NCBI GenBank assembly: GCA_963666875.2
Contig: CAXXPU010000015.1
Coordinates: 62,001 to 126,000 of the forward strand
DNA: 64,000 bases
Source: G963662655 sp963666875
GTDB taxonomy: Bacteria > Cloacimonadota > Cloacimonadia > Cloacimonadales > JAIOQZ01
Direction of reading: 5' to 3'
In this document: in pieces, positions 1-8,025 of the stretch
Layout: each line of letters opens with the position of its first letter
Position numbering within the stretch: the first letter of the stretch is position 1
Position numbers and translations under genes: made by a program
Notes under the pieces: generated by a model
Told to the model about the DNA's origin: nothing
The model's input: only the letters and a program-made list of their open reading frames with translations
Database searches by the model: none

Positions 1-3
1 ATA

Positions 4-30
4 GGACCGCCAAGCTCCAGCTTGGCATTC
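4..30. repeat. Palindromic repeat, family d
   Basis: GCCAAGCT-CC-AGCTTGGC is a perfect 8-bp palindrome flanked by GGACC on the left and ATTC on the right. The same element, inverted, lies at 34605-34636 with GA instead of CC in the centre, and a split version is at 350-396. Confidence 0.75.
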
Positions 31-39
31 TCTTCCCTC

Positions 40-66
40 GTAGCGCTCGACCTCCGGGCGAGCCTT
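40..66. repeat. Dispersed repeat, family c
   Basis: The motif TAGCGCTCGACCTCCGGGCG recurs near 13599-13622 in the same orientation and at 54028-54050 and 54091-54112 in the opposite orientation. It is partly self-complementary (TCG..CCGG..CGA) and always lies between genes. Confidence 0.75.
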
Positions 67-183
67 GTCCAGAAAAACCTGAAACTGCGCCATTTTGTCC
101 GAATCACGATTCACATGATTTTTGAAATTAGCAAGATGGAGAGGTGGTGGTTCGCGGTCTGCATCCACCCGTATCTTCGTCCT

Positions 184-250
184 ATCCCGCTCCTATCGAC
201 GTGTAACACCACGACTTCGTCGTGAATGAACACGCCAATAGGAGCGGGAT
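184..250. repeat. Long intergenic hairpin
   Basis: Outer arms ATCCCGCTCCTAT (184-196) and ATAGGAGCGGGAT (238-250) are perfectly complementary. Inside them lie further nested pairs (CGTGT/ACACG and CACGACTTCGTCGTG), so the whole 67 bp can fold into one long stem. There is no T-run, so it is probably not a simple terminator. Confidence 0.7.
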
Positions 251-349
251 CGAACAAATCTGCTGGGCGGAGGGTTTTGGGCTGGGGCGTCAATCCCCAC
301 GGCTTACGCCATGGGCTAAAATCTGTCGTTCCTGCGGAACTTGGAGGAA

Positions 350-396
350 ATGCCAAGCTGTGTCAACCTTGAGCGGAGTCAAAGGCCTGGCGGACC
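350..396. repeat. Family d palindrome split by a family a core
   Basis: The left part ATGCCAAGCTG (350-360) and the right part TGGCGGACC (388-396) match the two halves of the intact family d element at 34608-34636. Between them sit about 25 bases resembling the family a core (TGTCAACCTTGAGCGGAGTC...), also found near 7690-7709 and 7757-7781. The simplest reading is one repeat nested inside another. Confidence 0.6.
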
Positions 397-424
397 ATAG
401 AGAAGGCATATCCCGCAGTTGACT

Positions 425-457
425 ACAAAAAACCGCCCCGGGAGACCGGGGCGGTTT
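425..457 (-). terminator. Rho-independent terminator of the 478-3834 gene
   Basis: Read on the minus strand, AAACCGCCCCGG-TCTC-CCGGGGCGG forms a very GC-rich stem followed by TTTTTTG. It lies just downstream of the minus-strand stop codon at 478. Confidence 0.9.
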
Positions 458-477
458 GATGTTTATATGATACCTGA

Positions 478-3400
478 TTACTTGAGCAGGATCATTTTCT
501 TCACGCCGGGGGTGCTTCCGGCAGCTTTGAGGACAGCGTAATAGACACCGCTGGTGACTTTCTTTCCGCTGTTGTCCTGTCCGTTCCACACGACGTTGTG
601 AACTTGCGCTTCCATGTACTGGTCAATCAGTGTCCGAACCTTCTGACCCTTCACGTTGTAGATGGTCAGGTTGGTCTGTCCCGGTTTCGAGACTGCGAAT
701 TCGATCGTGGTTTCGGGATTGAACGGGTTGGGGTAGTTGCCCATGATCGAAGTGGTCACAGGCACGACATCCGTATCTTCAGCGCTTTGCGGCATATATA
801 CGAATTCAACCTCGACGATCGTCGAATTACCCGAAGTGTAGAATGCCGACACACCGGCCGTGTAGGTGGTGTTGACTTCGAGTCCGGTATATTGGTATTG
901 CAGGTTGAGCGTCCAGTTTACATATTCTCCGTCCAGATATACGCGATACTGGATGAAGTCGCGGTCCATTGGCTGGACATCTTTGCTGGACGTGTTCTTG
1001 CGAAGCAGGCTTGCCGGTTGACCGGATTGCCATGTGAGATGTCCGAGCGAGTCGCACTCGACGTTGATCGGCGGGTACAGCTCTTCCTGTCCGTAGATGA
1101 AGTTCACGGTGACGATAGTAGATTCACCACTGAGATACTGAGCTGAAACACCGGCAGTGTAGGTCTGACCAATGCTCATATCTTCGGTATCGAATTGGTA
1201 ATCCAGGTCATCCGTGGTGGTGACGAGCGAGCCGTCCAGATAGACTTTGTAGTGTTGAAGCGGCCGTGAGGCGGTTTCTTCGCGATAGGATTTGTTGTTG
1301 CGAGTCAGGTTGTCGATAACCTGCTTGCGTGAATATCCGTTACGTGTGAGGTTGACCGGCACTTCCGGCGCTTCCCACGTGAAGTAGGCTTCGTAGTTAC
1401 ACTCGGGATTCTGCGGCGGATTGGTCAGCTCGGTGAGTTCGACGTTGAGTTCGGTCGTTCCGGTGATCGCGATGTTGTCCTGGAAATAGTTCGCGTATCC
1501 GTCGAGTGTAATATCGAGCGAGTATGTTCCGGTCGGGATATCGTAGAAGTTGACGGTTCCGCTTGCGGGGACGGTCTCCTCAAAGGTATCGGTACCGTTT
1601 TCGAAGATGAGTTGAGCGCCTTCGGCAGAGCCTGCGTTAGTCGTTACGTTGATCGTAACGGTCAGCACCTGTTCGAGGTAGAAGGTGATATTGGCGGTTT
1701 CGCCGTCTTCGACAACGACGTCGCTGATGGTATCAGGCAAATAACCTGGTACTTCTGCGGTGAAGCTGTACGTACCCGGTTCGATGTCTAAGAATTCGAA
1801 GTATCCATCGACATCGGTGGTGTATTCGACATCACCCGGAGTCATGGTAACGGTCGCGTCTGCGAGCGGAGAGGTCTGTTCGTTATAGACGTAACCAGTT
1901 ACGCCGGTATTCGCTGTATTGGCGAAGAACAGGCTGATATTGGGAATCCGATCGTACAGAGTGAAGTCATCTGTTGGTGGAGCGGCCGGATCGAATTGGG
2001 TAGTGTCGTCCCAGCTCGATCGCGTACGGTTCGGATAGTCAGCGGTTGTCGAGTAGAAGAAGTGGCTGTTCGAATCATAGTAAACCGAGTCATAAGGTCT
2101 ATATGTGAAAATAACCAGATTGCCGCCGTTATAGAAGTACCACTCATCAAGCGGAATCAGGATTGCGTTTTCGCCTGCCGGGAAGTTGAGAGTCCCGTTG
2201 AATACCTGTGTCAGTTCTGTCGAAGGGATGTAGCCACCGGAGAGGTCTTGGAGTTCCGTCTCGCCGACCCAGATGGTGATCGGCTGGTCGGTCAGGTTAA
2301 CAGTTTCGGGGAAATGATTGTAGAACGTGATGGCTGTGAGGTCGCCACCGTTTTCGAGTTGCAGTTCTTCCGGATAGAAGATTGTCTGAGACAGACTGTT
2401 CCGGTAGAAGAAATCGATTGGGATCGTATTCGATGTGGTCGTGTCGTTCCCAAAGGACAGGACTGTGGTACCCTCCGGCTGGACACTTATATTCATTTCG
2501 ACTGTCGTGTTGTTGCCGGGGATTTCATCGCCGGTAAGAGTCACTTCGCCGAAAATGGTAAGTGGCCCTTCGGACTCGGGAGTCCAGTTGATCGCGAAAT
2601 CGGCAGTTTCACCGAAAGCGAGTGTCGTTCCCGCCTGTTCACCGAGTACGTTACCATTGGTGTCTTTGAGATACACCGTGTAGGTATCTTCCGATGTTCC
2701 ACCCTGATTCATTACCGAAATCGTATAGGTTGTGCTTTCGCCAACAGATGGCGTTACATTACCAGCGATAGCGGTTGCGGTCAGGTCATGCTCTGGATTG
2801 ACGAAGACTTCGATGGATTGACAATGGTCATTGTCAGGGTTGATGTCGTCTGTCAGGAAGGTTTGACCATAAAGGAAATATGTACCGCCGGCATCGGGTG
2901 TCCAGTCGAGGATGTAATCGATCGTTGCACCGGGCTGGATTTCTGTTCCGGCGACGGTCGCCAGCTCGATATCGTCATCTGCCATGAGCTTGACGTCGTA
3001 TGTATCCTGAGCTACCGTTCCGTTGTTGAACACGGTAATGGTATAGGATGTTAATACTCCGACAGCGGTTTCGAGCGGACCATCGATAAGGGTAGCGCGA
3101 AGGTCGTTATCTCCGGCAATCGGACGATAGAATGCAAGTGACATATCGTCGGTGATATTTGCTCCGGCAGTGTCGTTGTAAACGTAGAGCAGACCGTCGG
3201 TTCCATCGGCGTTTTCTGTGCCGATCGTACAGCTTGTCAGGTCGAGTGATGCGCCAAGCCAGTCGTAATTGATGAAGATATCACCATTTTCAACAAGGAT
3301 GATCTGAGCCTGAAGACAGTTAGCGGGATAAGTCCCGGTTGAGCCGTATTCAGCGTAGTCAACGTATGAAACCACGAAGGCGTTCATGTCGTTGTACGTA

Positions 3401-3834
3401 GCATTCTGGTAATAACAGTGCGACCCTGCCCAGGTATAGAGAGGATTGAGGTCATCCCAGAACCAGGCGATCAGATTGTTCGGTGTGCTGGTGTTCGGAA
3501 TTTGCTGGTTTGAAAGGGTACTCATGCTTTCAGTTGTGAAACCAACGATACCGTTCGAACCGAGGCAGATTTGGGTATAGACGTTATCGTAAAACGGGAA
3601 GCTCATGTTCATTTCGAGAAGCGGTGTGTTTCCGTCATCGTCGAATTCTGTGTACTCTGCTGGAGCATCGTGTGTTGTATCCGGTTCGATCCAGGTGTAA
3701 ACAGGGCCACCCTCGGCGTTACTGGTTTTCCAGATATAACCATACGTATCCGGTCCACCCTCATCTTGCGCAAATCCTGCTACCGCAAACAGTAACATGA
3801 TCAATAACGCGGTAATAACTAATTTCGAATTCAT
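478..3834 (-). CDS. Secreted multidomain surface protein with T9SS/FlgD-like C-terminal domain
   Basis: This 1118-residue exported protein begins with a signal peptide (MNSKLVITALLIMLLFAVAGFAQ). Residues about 30-240 resemble a nidogen-like extracellular region. They are followed by two CARDB-like Ig modules (about 245-450), an uncharacterised beta-rich region, a carboxypeptidase-regulatory-like module near 650-730, and two related fibronectin-like modules with a shared YTAGVSAxYxSGxSTIV motif. The C-terminus (NYPNPFNPETTIEF ... MILLK) is the sorting/anchoring type expected for type IX secretion. No catalytic domain is recognised, so a structural or adhesive surface role is inferred. AAGGAGG directly precedes the ATG. 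The gene is monocistronic and ends at a strong terminator. Confidence 0.88.
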   Translation of the reverse strand: MNSKLVITALLIMLLFAVAGFAQDEGGPDTYGYIWKTSNAEGGPVYTWIEPDTTHDAPAEYTEFDDDGNTPLLEMNMSFPFYDNVYTQICLGSNGIVGFTTESMSTLSNQQIPNTSTPNNLIAWFWDDLNPLYTWAGSHCYYQNATYNDMNAFVVSYVDYAEYGSTGTYPANCLQAQIILVENGDIFINYDWLGASLDLTSCTIGTENADGTDGLLYVYNDTAGANITDDMSLAFYRPIAGDNDLRATLIDGPLETAVGVLTSYTITVFNNGTVAQDTYDVKLMADDDIELATVAGTEIQPGATIDYILDWTPDAGGTYFLYGQTFLTDDINPDNDHCQSIEVFVNPEHDLTATAIAGNVTPSVGESTTYTISVMNQGGTSEDTYTVYLKDTNGNVLGEQAGTTLAFGETADFAINWTPESEGPLTIFGEVTLTGDEIPGNNTTVEMNISVQPEGTTVLSFGNDTTTSNTIPIDFFYRNSLSQTIFYPEELQLENGGDLTAITFYNHFPETVNLTDQPITIWVGETELQDLSGGYIPSTELTQVFNGTLNFPAGENAILIPLDEWYFYNGGNLVIFTYRPYDSVYYDSNSHFFYSTTADYPNRTRSSWDDTTQFDPAAPPTDDFTLYDRIPNISLFFANTANTGVTGYVYNEQTSPLADATVTMTPGDVEYTTDVDGYFEFLDIEPGTYSFTAEVPGYLPDTISDVVVEDGETANITFYLEQVLTVTINVTTNAGSAEGAQLIFENGTDTFEETVPASGTVNFYDIPTGTYSLDITLDGYANYFQDNIAITGTTELNVELTELTNPPQNPECNYEAYFTWEAPEVPVNLTRNGYSRKQVIDNLTRNNKSYREETASRPLQHYKVYLDGSLVTTTDDLDYQFDTEDMSIGQTYTAGVSAQYLSGESTIVTVNFIYGQEELYPPINVECDSLGHLTWQSGQPASLLRKNTSSKDVQPMDRDFIQYRVYLDGEYVNWTLNLQYQYTGLEVNTTYTAGVSAFYTSGNSTIVEVEFVYMPQSAEDTDVVPVTTSIMGNYPNPFNPETTIEFAVSKPGQTNLTIYNVKGQKVRTLIDQYMEAQVHNVVWNGQDNSGKKVTSGVYYAVLKAAGSTPGVKKMILLK

Positions 3835-3939
3835 TGTTCCTCCTTGGTGTATATATTCAGCCTGTATATGTAAAGCAAAAATAAATCCAATAATGATTTA
3901 ATTGACTAATTACAAATGCATTTTTCGTGAAAACGATAG

Positions 3940-4407
3940 CTAAATGCGTAGAGATGCCTGCAATCGTTTCAAGTTCAGGAGCGTATCAAAGGCATCGGTA
4001 ACGCTCGAGAACACCAGATCAGCCGCGGAGATAGCATCCCAGGCAGCGCCTTCGGCCTGAATCAGTGCGATACCCAGCCGACAAATTTGTAACATTTCCG
4101 TATCGTTGCGTCCGTTTCCGATACAGATTGTGCCGGGAGTTCCTATTTCTGTAATGTATTCCGCTTTCTGCCGGGATTGTTGATCAGGAGAGAGGATATG
4201 TATGCGAACCGGCAATCCTTTCAGTTCGTCGGCAGCCATGCCGAAGGTATCGGCGGTTACAACATGCAGCCTCAGAAGGCTGCTCAGCTCGATCAAGCGC
4301 GTTCGCACACCTTCGATAAGCTGTCCTTCAATCGCCAGCGTACCGTTGAAATCCATGACCAGATCGGTCGCCTCAAAATCGTCCATCCCCGGGATCGTGA
4401 TCTTCAT
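3940..4407 (-). CDS. HAD-like phosphatase (soluble P-type ATPase-like)
   Basis: This 155-residue protein is a compact HAD fold without a cap. Motif I is DFNGT (Asp19 nucleophile), motif III is probably Lys81, and motif IV is GNGRND (97-102). The second acidic residue of the usual DxD motif is Asn21. Loss of the general acid is also seen in P-type ATPases (DKTGT) and in their small soluble relatives, which this most resembles. The substrate cannot be told from sequence. The start follows GGAGGT with good spacing. The gene stands alone and is divergent from the acidic protein at 4649. Confidence 0.75.
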   Translation of the reverse strand: MKITIPGMDDFEATDLVMDFNGTLAIEGQLIEGVRTRLIELSSLLRLHVVTADTFGMAADELKGLPVRIHILSPDQQSRQKAEYITEIGTPGTICIGNGRNDTEMLQICRLGIALIQAEGAAWDAISAADLVFSSVTDAFDTLLNLKRLQASLRI

Positions 4408-4648
4408 CTTGCACCTCCGGGGATAGTCATTGTAACCGGCTTGAAGCAGTCAATGAAAAAGTTGTTTTTCCATCAGTCTGATTACTTTCGGAAGAAGGCG
4501 CATTACGCGAGCGGATTGCGGTTGCTGGATGTCGCAATCAATTGTGCAATCGTTAGTTATGGATTATTACCCAAACATGTGTATTTTTATTTGACAGAAA
4601 AGAATCGCTTTTCAACATGCGTCATCTACGATTAGAAAGGAGGCGATC

Positions 4649-4894
4649 ATGTCTGTGTTGACCGGATTGTACATGGATGAAGTGATTTATGTGCTCGACA
4701 ACCTTCCCGAAGGTGCGGAAGTCAGAATCGTGAAAGGTGCATATACGGGTGGGGATTACATCTATGATATCGACATCAAGGATGAGGATGTCTTCGATGA
4801 GATGGAAGAGTTACTGGATAATCAAGCCGAGCTGGTGGAAGAAGAAGACGAAGAAGAAAAGGAAGAATTCACCGGTTATAACGAAGAGGAATGA
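4649..4894 (+). CDS. Small acidic protein of unknown function
   Basis: This 81-residue cytosolic protein has no signal peptide or membrane segment. The C-terminal third is almost entirely Glu/Asp (EEEDEEEKEEFTGYNEEE). A strong AAGGAGG site precedes the ATG, supporting real translation. It lies 9 bases upstream of the glutamine amidotransferase gene and is almost certainly cotranscribed with it. The family is not recognised. A chaperone-like or regulatory partner role is possible but unsupported. Confidence 0.75.
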   Translation: MSVLTGLYMDEVIYVLDNLPEGAEVRIVKGAYTGGDYIYDIDIKDEDVFDEMEELLDNQAELVEEEDEEEKEEFTGYNEEE

Positions 4895-4903
4895 CCTCGG
4901 CGT

Positions 4904-5581
4904 ATGCTGCTGGTATTGAATTGTATTGTGGGTCCATCGGGCAATTTCGATCGCTCGATGGATCGCATTTTTTCTGCCAACAATATCGCGTTCGAGACGA
5001 TCAAACTCGATGAATACAAGCGACCGCTGGAAGACATCAAGCGCTTCGACAGGATGCTGATTTCCGGTTCGTCACTCATGCATCACGATGACCACTACAT
5101 GCACGACCTTTGTTCGGATGCCGTTCGGAAATTCATCCAGGCTGAGAAGGGTATCCTCGGGATCTGCTACGGACATCAGACCATCGCCCGAACGATTCTC
5201 GGAATCGGCTGCATCGGCAGGAATCCGGAATTCGGCTTCGTTGAAATCGATCTGGAGCCTTCTCCCATTTTTGAAGGCATGAAGAAGCCGTGCGTCGTGC
5301 TGGAATCGCACTACGAAACGGTGGAAGGATTGACCGATGATTTCCATGTGCTCGGTCATTCAAGGACGGTTGGCGTCGAGGCGTTCCAGTACAAAGATTT
5401 GCCTGTATGGGGCGTGCAATTCCACCCGGAATACAATCTGGAGCAGGGCCGTGACATGATGCGGCGTAAGGTTCTGAAGGATCCGAAGGTCGAAGAGCTG
5501 CTGCAACACAGCGACGTACCGCAGTCGCATTTCAGTCAGAACGAGAGGATTTTACAACAATTCGCGACGCTGAAGCTGTAG
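4904..5581 (+). CDS. Class I glutamine amidotransferase-like protein
   Basis: This 225-residue stand-alone GATase domain carries the nucleophile in GICYGHQT (Cys88) and the His174/Glu176 pair in FHPEY, so the Cys-His-Glu triad is complete. It resembles the glutaminase domain of GMP synthase and related free-standing members that hydrolyse glutamine or gamma-glutamyl compounds. No synthetase partner is adjacent, so the acceptor is unknown. It follows the small acidic protein gene closely (site GAAGAGGA). Its stop is one base from the stop of the convergent gene at 5583. Confidence 0.82.
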   Translation: MLLVLNCIVGPSGNFDRSMDRIFSANNIAFETIKLDEYKRPLEDIKRFDRMLISGSSLMHHDDHYMHDLCSDAVRKFIQAEKGILGICYGHQTIARTILGIGCIGRNPEFGFVEIDLEPSPIFEGMKKPCVVLESHYETVEGLTDDFHVLGHSRTVGVEAFQYKDLPVWGVQFHPEYNLEQGRDMMRRKVLKDPKVEELLQHSDVPQSHFSQNERILQQFATLKL

Positions 5582-5582
5582 C

Positions 5583-6173
5583 TCACGACCTGAACTTGAT
5601 TCCGTACTGGAAAGCGATTCCCGATATATCCAGATCTTCATTTTCCGAGTAATGATCCCCTTTATCTTCCAATTCGAATACGCCATGCTGGTAGTTGATG
5701 CCCAAGGAAATATCACATTGCTCGGATGGGAAAACCATGATAAAACCGATCTGATAGCCATTCGATTTAGGCCTCATATGAATATCGCTGGAATTGAAGC
5801 AGCTTCCCGAGTATTCGATAAACGTAGCTCGAGGACCGAGATATAGCTCGGGGGCAGCCTTGAACAGCATTTCCGATTCGGCGAAAAGCATCCCTATTCC
5901 GTATAAATCGAAGTCCAGAAATCCGATCCCACCGCCGAAAGTCACCTGAACCACTGAATTCTCAAGCACCGCGCCCGAGCTTACCGTCATTCCTTTTCCC
6001 ATCGCTTCCGTGCCGTCGAAAGCCGATGTCGTGATCGCATTACTCAGGTTCACACCATGACCCTGACGTGATAAGATAATTTCGTTAATATTCAATACGA
6101 AACGAGGATGCGCAAGGTATAGAGCCGGTATGCAAAGCATCAGCAGCAATAATAACAACCATTTTCGTTTCAT
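5583..6173 (-). CDS. Exported barrel-like protein, tandem paralog 1
   Basis: About 196 residues with a Lys/Arg start and a leucine-rich signal peptide, then beta-rich sequence ending in DLDISGIAFQYGIKF. The end matches the two upstream genes (DLSGIAIRFGAAF, DMSGIAIRIGATF), so the three are tandem duplicates. Alternating hydrophobic strands and a C-terminal aromatic region suggest a small outer-membrane beta-barrel. Two ATGs are possible. The ribosome site AAGGA abuts the one at 6179, whereas the ATG at 6173 has about 6-base spacing and is preferred. This is the most diverged of the three and contains two Cys-bearing segments (SGSCFNSS, SEQCDIS). Confidence 0.72.
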   Translation of the reverse strand: MKRKWLLLLLLMLCIPALYLAHPRFVLNINEIILSRQGHGVNLSNAITTSAFDGTEAMGKGMTVSSGAVLENSVVQVTFGGGIGFLDFDLYGIGMLFAESEMLFKAAPELYLGPRATFIEYSGSCFNSSDIHMRPKSNGYQIGFIMVFPSEQCDISLGINYQHGVFELEDKGDHYSENEDLDISGIAFQYGIKFRS

Positions 6174-6288
6174 CTTCATTTCCTTCTGCTAATTCTTCGA
6201 TTCTGTATTATCAAAATGCATGGATTAAAATCACGTTGTCAAGTGGTTCGTGTTAACATGCGAACAGAACTCGCTATTCAATCGGCAT

Positions 6289-6936
6289 TCAGAAAGAAAA
6301 AGCCGCTCCGAATCGAATCGCGATGCCTGACAGATCAAGATTATAATCGTTCGCGGTCCAGCCATCGTCTGTTTCCACTTCGATTTTACCCGTCTGATAA
6401 TCGATATTTCCACCAACCCTGATCTTGCTTCCATTCCACGAATAATATCCGCCGAGACCGAATATTGCACCCGGTTCGTCGGATGTCAGCGTAACCTCGC
6501 CGTCCTCGGCAGTCCAGGTTGGTTCATAGAACACGATACCCGCTCTCGGACCCATCGTGAAGTTTTCACCGAGTTTGAAGAGCAGGTCTGTCTCGGCGGT
6601 GATTACACCGATGTTGAAGGCGTTGTTGAAAAGGTACCCTCCACCGCCGGTCAGATGAACTTCCATCATTCCGGCATCGATTTTCACGCCGGCGATGACG
6701 ATCACACCCGAGGAAGCAGGAGCCAGTACCTCGACCGATTCGTCCTGGGACAGGAACCCGATGTGATTCTTCTCAACCTTGAAGCCCTGGAGGTCGGGAC
6801 TGATCAGCGTGCAGCCTTTCGCCCCCACGATGAATCCGACATCCGCGAGACAAGGCGTAGGAATTGTGAATATTGCAAACAGAAGAAACGAGGCAGCCCG
6901 ATATAAGCTGCCTTTGAAATGACGTTGCATATCCAT
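6289..6936 (-). CDS. Exported barrel-like protein, tandem paralog 2
   Basis: About 215 residues. The signal sequence (SFLLFAIFTIPTPCLA) is preceded by a longer basic N-terminus than in its siblings. The mature part begins DVGFIVGAKGCTLISPD, almost the same as the next gene upstream. It contains the shared segment YLFNNAF...GVxTxETDLLFKLGxxFxMGPRxGIVFY and ends in FSF. The ATG at 6936 lies one base after the upstream gene's stop, suggesting translational coupling; a second ATG is at 6930. It is inferred to sit in the outer membrane. The function is unknown. Confidence 0.75.
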   Translation of the reverse strand: MDMQRHFKGSLYRAASFLLFAIFTIPTPCLADVGFIVGAKGCTLISPDLQGFKVEKNHIGFLSQDESVEVLAPASSGVIVIAGVKIDAGMMEVHLTGGGGYLFNNAFNIGVITAETDLLFKLGENFTMGPRAGIVFYEPTWTAEDGEVTLTSDEPGAIFGLGGYYSWNGSKIRVGGNIDYQTGKIEVETDDGWTANDYNLDLSGIAIRFGAAFSF

Positions 6937-6937
6937 A

Positions 6938-7549
6938 TCAGAACGTAAACGTCGCGCCGATCCGGATCGCGATGCCGGACATATCCAGCTCATCGTCGCT
7001 GGCAACCCAGTCACTGCCCGTTTCGACATCGAAAGCGCCCGTTTGATAATCGATACTGCCGCCGACCTTTATCTTGCTCCATGCTGCATGTGCGCTGAAG
7101 CCGAACAGGGTGCCCGGCTCTTCGGATGTCAGCGTCACATCGCCGACAGAAGAAAGCCATGACGGAGCATAAAAGACGATACCGCCTCGCGGTCCCATCA
7201 TGAAGTGCGAGCCGAGTTTGAACAGCAGGTCCGTCTCGCCGGTGAAGACGCCTGTTCCGAAGGCGTTGTTGAGAATGTATCCCGCACCGCCGGTCAGATG
7301 GATCGCGATTACGCTGGTATCGATTCCGAGTCCCATATTCAGGATCAATCCGGCCGAACCGGTTCCTTCGATCTCAGCTGACTCCTCATAAGAATAATAT
7401 GAACCCGAATAGCTCTCTTCGACCTTGAATCCGTCGATATCCGGGCTGATAAGTGTGCATTCCTTGACGCCGAGGATGAAATCGACATCCGCCAGACACA
7501 TCACAGGAACGATTAGAATGAGAAGAAGAAGCAAAGAATTGCGCTTCAT
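6938..7549 (-). CDS. Exported barrel-like protein, tandem paralog 3
   Basis: 203 residues. The signal peptide MKRNSLLLLLILIVPVMCLA is followed by DVDFILGVKECTLISPD. The start at 7549 is fixed by AAGGAGTGATC before the ATG; the open frame continues upstream but only translates intergenic repeat DNA. It is closely similar to the downstream gene over the whole mature length, including the MGPRGGIVFY motif and the terminal phenylalanine typical of outer-membrane barrels. It is the first gene of the three-gene cluster and is presumably transcribed from the repeat-rich region upstream. Confidence 0.77.
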   Translation of the reverse strand: MKRNSLLLLLILIVPVMCLADVDFILGVKECTLISPDIDGFKVEESYSGSYYSYEESAEIEGTGSAGLILNMGLGIDTSVIAIHLTGGAGYILNNAFGTGVFTGETDLLFKLGSHFMMGPRGGIVFYAPSWLSSVGDVTLTSEEPGTLFGFSAHAAWSKIKVGGSIDYQTGAFDVETGSDWVASDDELDMSGIAIRIGATFTF

Positions 7550-7675
7550 GATCACTCCTTGGAATATAATGTCATCAATATTGCTGAAGCGCTGCTCATT
7601 TGTCAAGTTCAGAAGAAAAGTTATTGGAAAATCCCATTTTGTCGGAGGAGCTTGGTTCGATTTCCATTTGACGAC

Positions 7676-7723
7676 GTTATCAACCGTGTCCTTCGACTCC
7701 GCAAGGATGACACGGTTGATAAC
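7676..7723. repeat. Family a hairpin, copy 1
   Basis: Perfect 15-bp arms GTTATCAACCGTGTC and GACACGGTTGATAAC enclose CTTCGACTCCGCAAGGAT. The apical core (TCCTTCGACTCCGC..) is the reverse complement of the core in the next copy, but the stem sequence is different. Confidence 0.8.
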
Positions 7724-7746
7724 TGTCAACCTGGCAGCATGTTGTA

Positions 7747-7793
7747 AAATAATCGTGTCATCCTGAGCGGAGTCGAAGGACACACGATTATTT
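7747..7793. repeat. Family a hairpin, copy 2
   Basis: Arms AAATAATCGTGT and ACACGATTATTT are perfectly complementary and enclose CATCCTGAGCGGAGTCGAAG plus a few bases. Complementarity continues outward with a small bulge (TGTTGT/ACAACA). The core matches copy 1 in inverted orientation; the stem is unrelated to that of copy 1. Confidence 0.8.
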
Positions 7794-7939
7794 AGCACAA
7801 CACGAGCCATCACAAGCTAAAATACTGACGTGATTTTCTTATCTGAATAGAGCAAGTATTCCATTATTTTACTGCTCTTTAAGTCGATATCGTAATAATT
7901 CTGGGGGGCATCCATGAAAGCGGATTGAAAACCCTCTCC

Positions 7940-7973
7940 CTGTCCCTCTCCCATTTCATGGGCGCGGGGACAG
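7940..7973. repeat. Intergenic hairpin rich in C/G runs
   Basis: CTGTCCC and GGGACAG enclose a second pair CCCAT/ATGGG, giving a two-part stem. The flanking CCCTCTCCC and GAGGGGTGAGAG runs are in the style of the C-rich/G-rich hairpins at 60059 and 62221. Confidence 0.6.
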
Positions 7974-8025
7974 CTTCCTTTAGCCCCTTCACCCGCTTGC
8001 TGGAGAAGGCGAGGGGTGAGAGTCT

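Larger units (their letters stand above)
1..424. other. Noncoding region built of short repeats
   Basis: No credible gene is seen here on either strand: the short open frames lack ribosome sites and recognisable protein character. The stretch is a concatenation of palindromic modules that recur elsewhere in the window (described separately): family d at 4-30, family c at 40-66, a long hairpin at 184-250, and a split family d element at 350-396. The part at 299-347 (CACGGCTTACGCCATGGGCT...) has the look of a dispersed repeat known from many environmental genomes, but it has no second copy in this window. Confidence 0.7.
7550..8025. other. Intergenic region with palindromic repeats
   Basis: 476 bases with no supported gene. 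It separates two minus-strand genes and contains two family a hairpins in opposite orientation (7676-7723 and 7747-7793) and a third unrelated hairpin (7940-7973). The promoter of the barrel-protein cluster should lie here, but no clear consensus was identified. Confidence 0.65.

Noticed and set aside
1996..3054. Open frame on the plus strand opposite the first secreted protein
   Set aside because: Antisense to a signal-peptide-bearing multidomain protein; its composition (many Arg, Cys and Val) is that of a shadow frame.
7550..8025. Upstream extension of the barrel protein frame to 7813
   Set aside because: It would translate the family a repeat (RVSFDSAQDD), and the ribosome site plus signal peptide clearly place the start at 7549.
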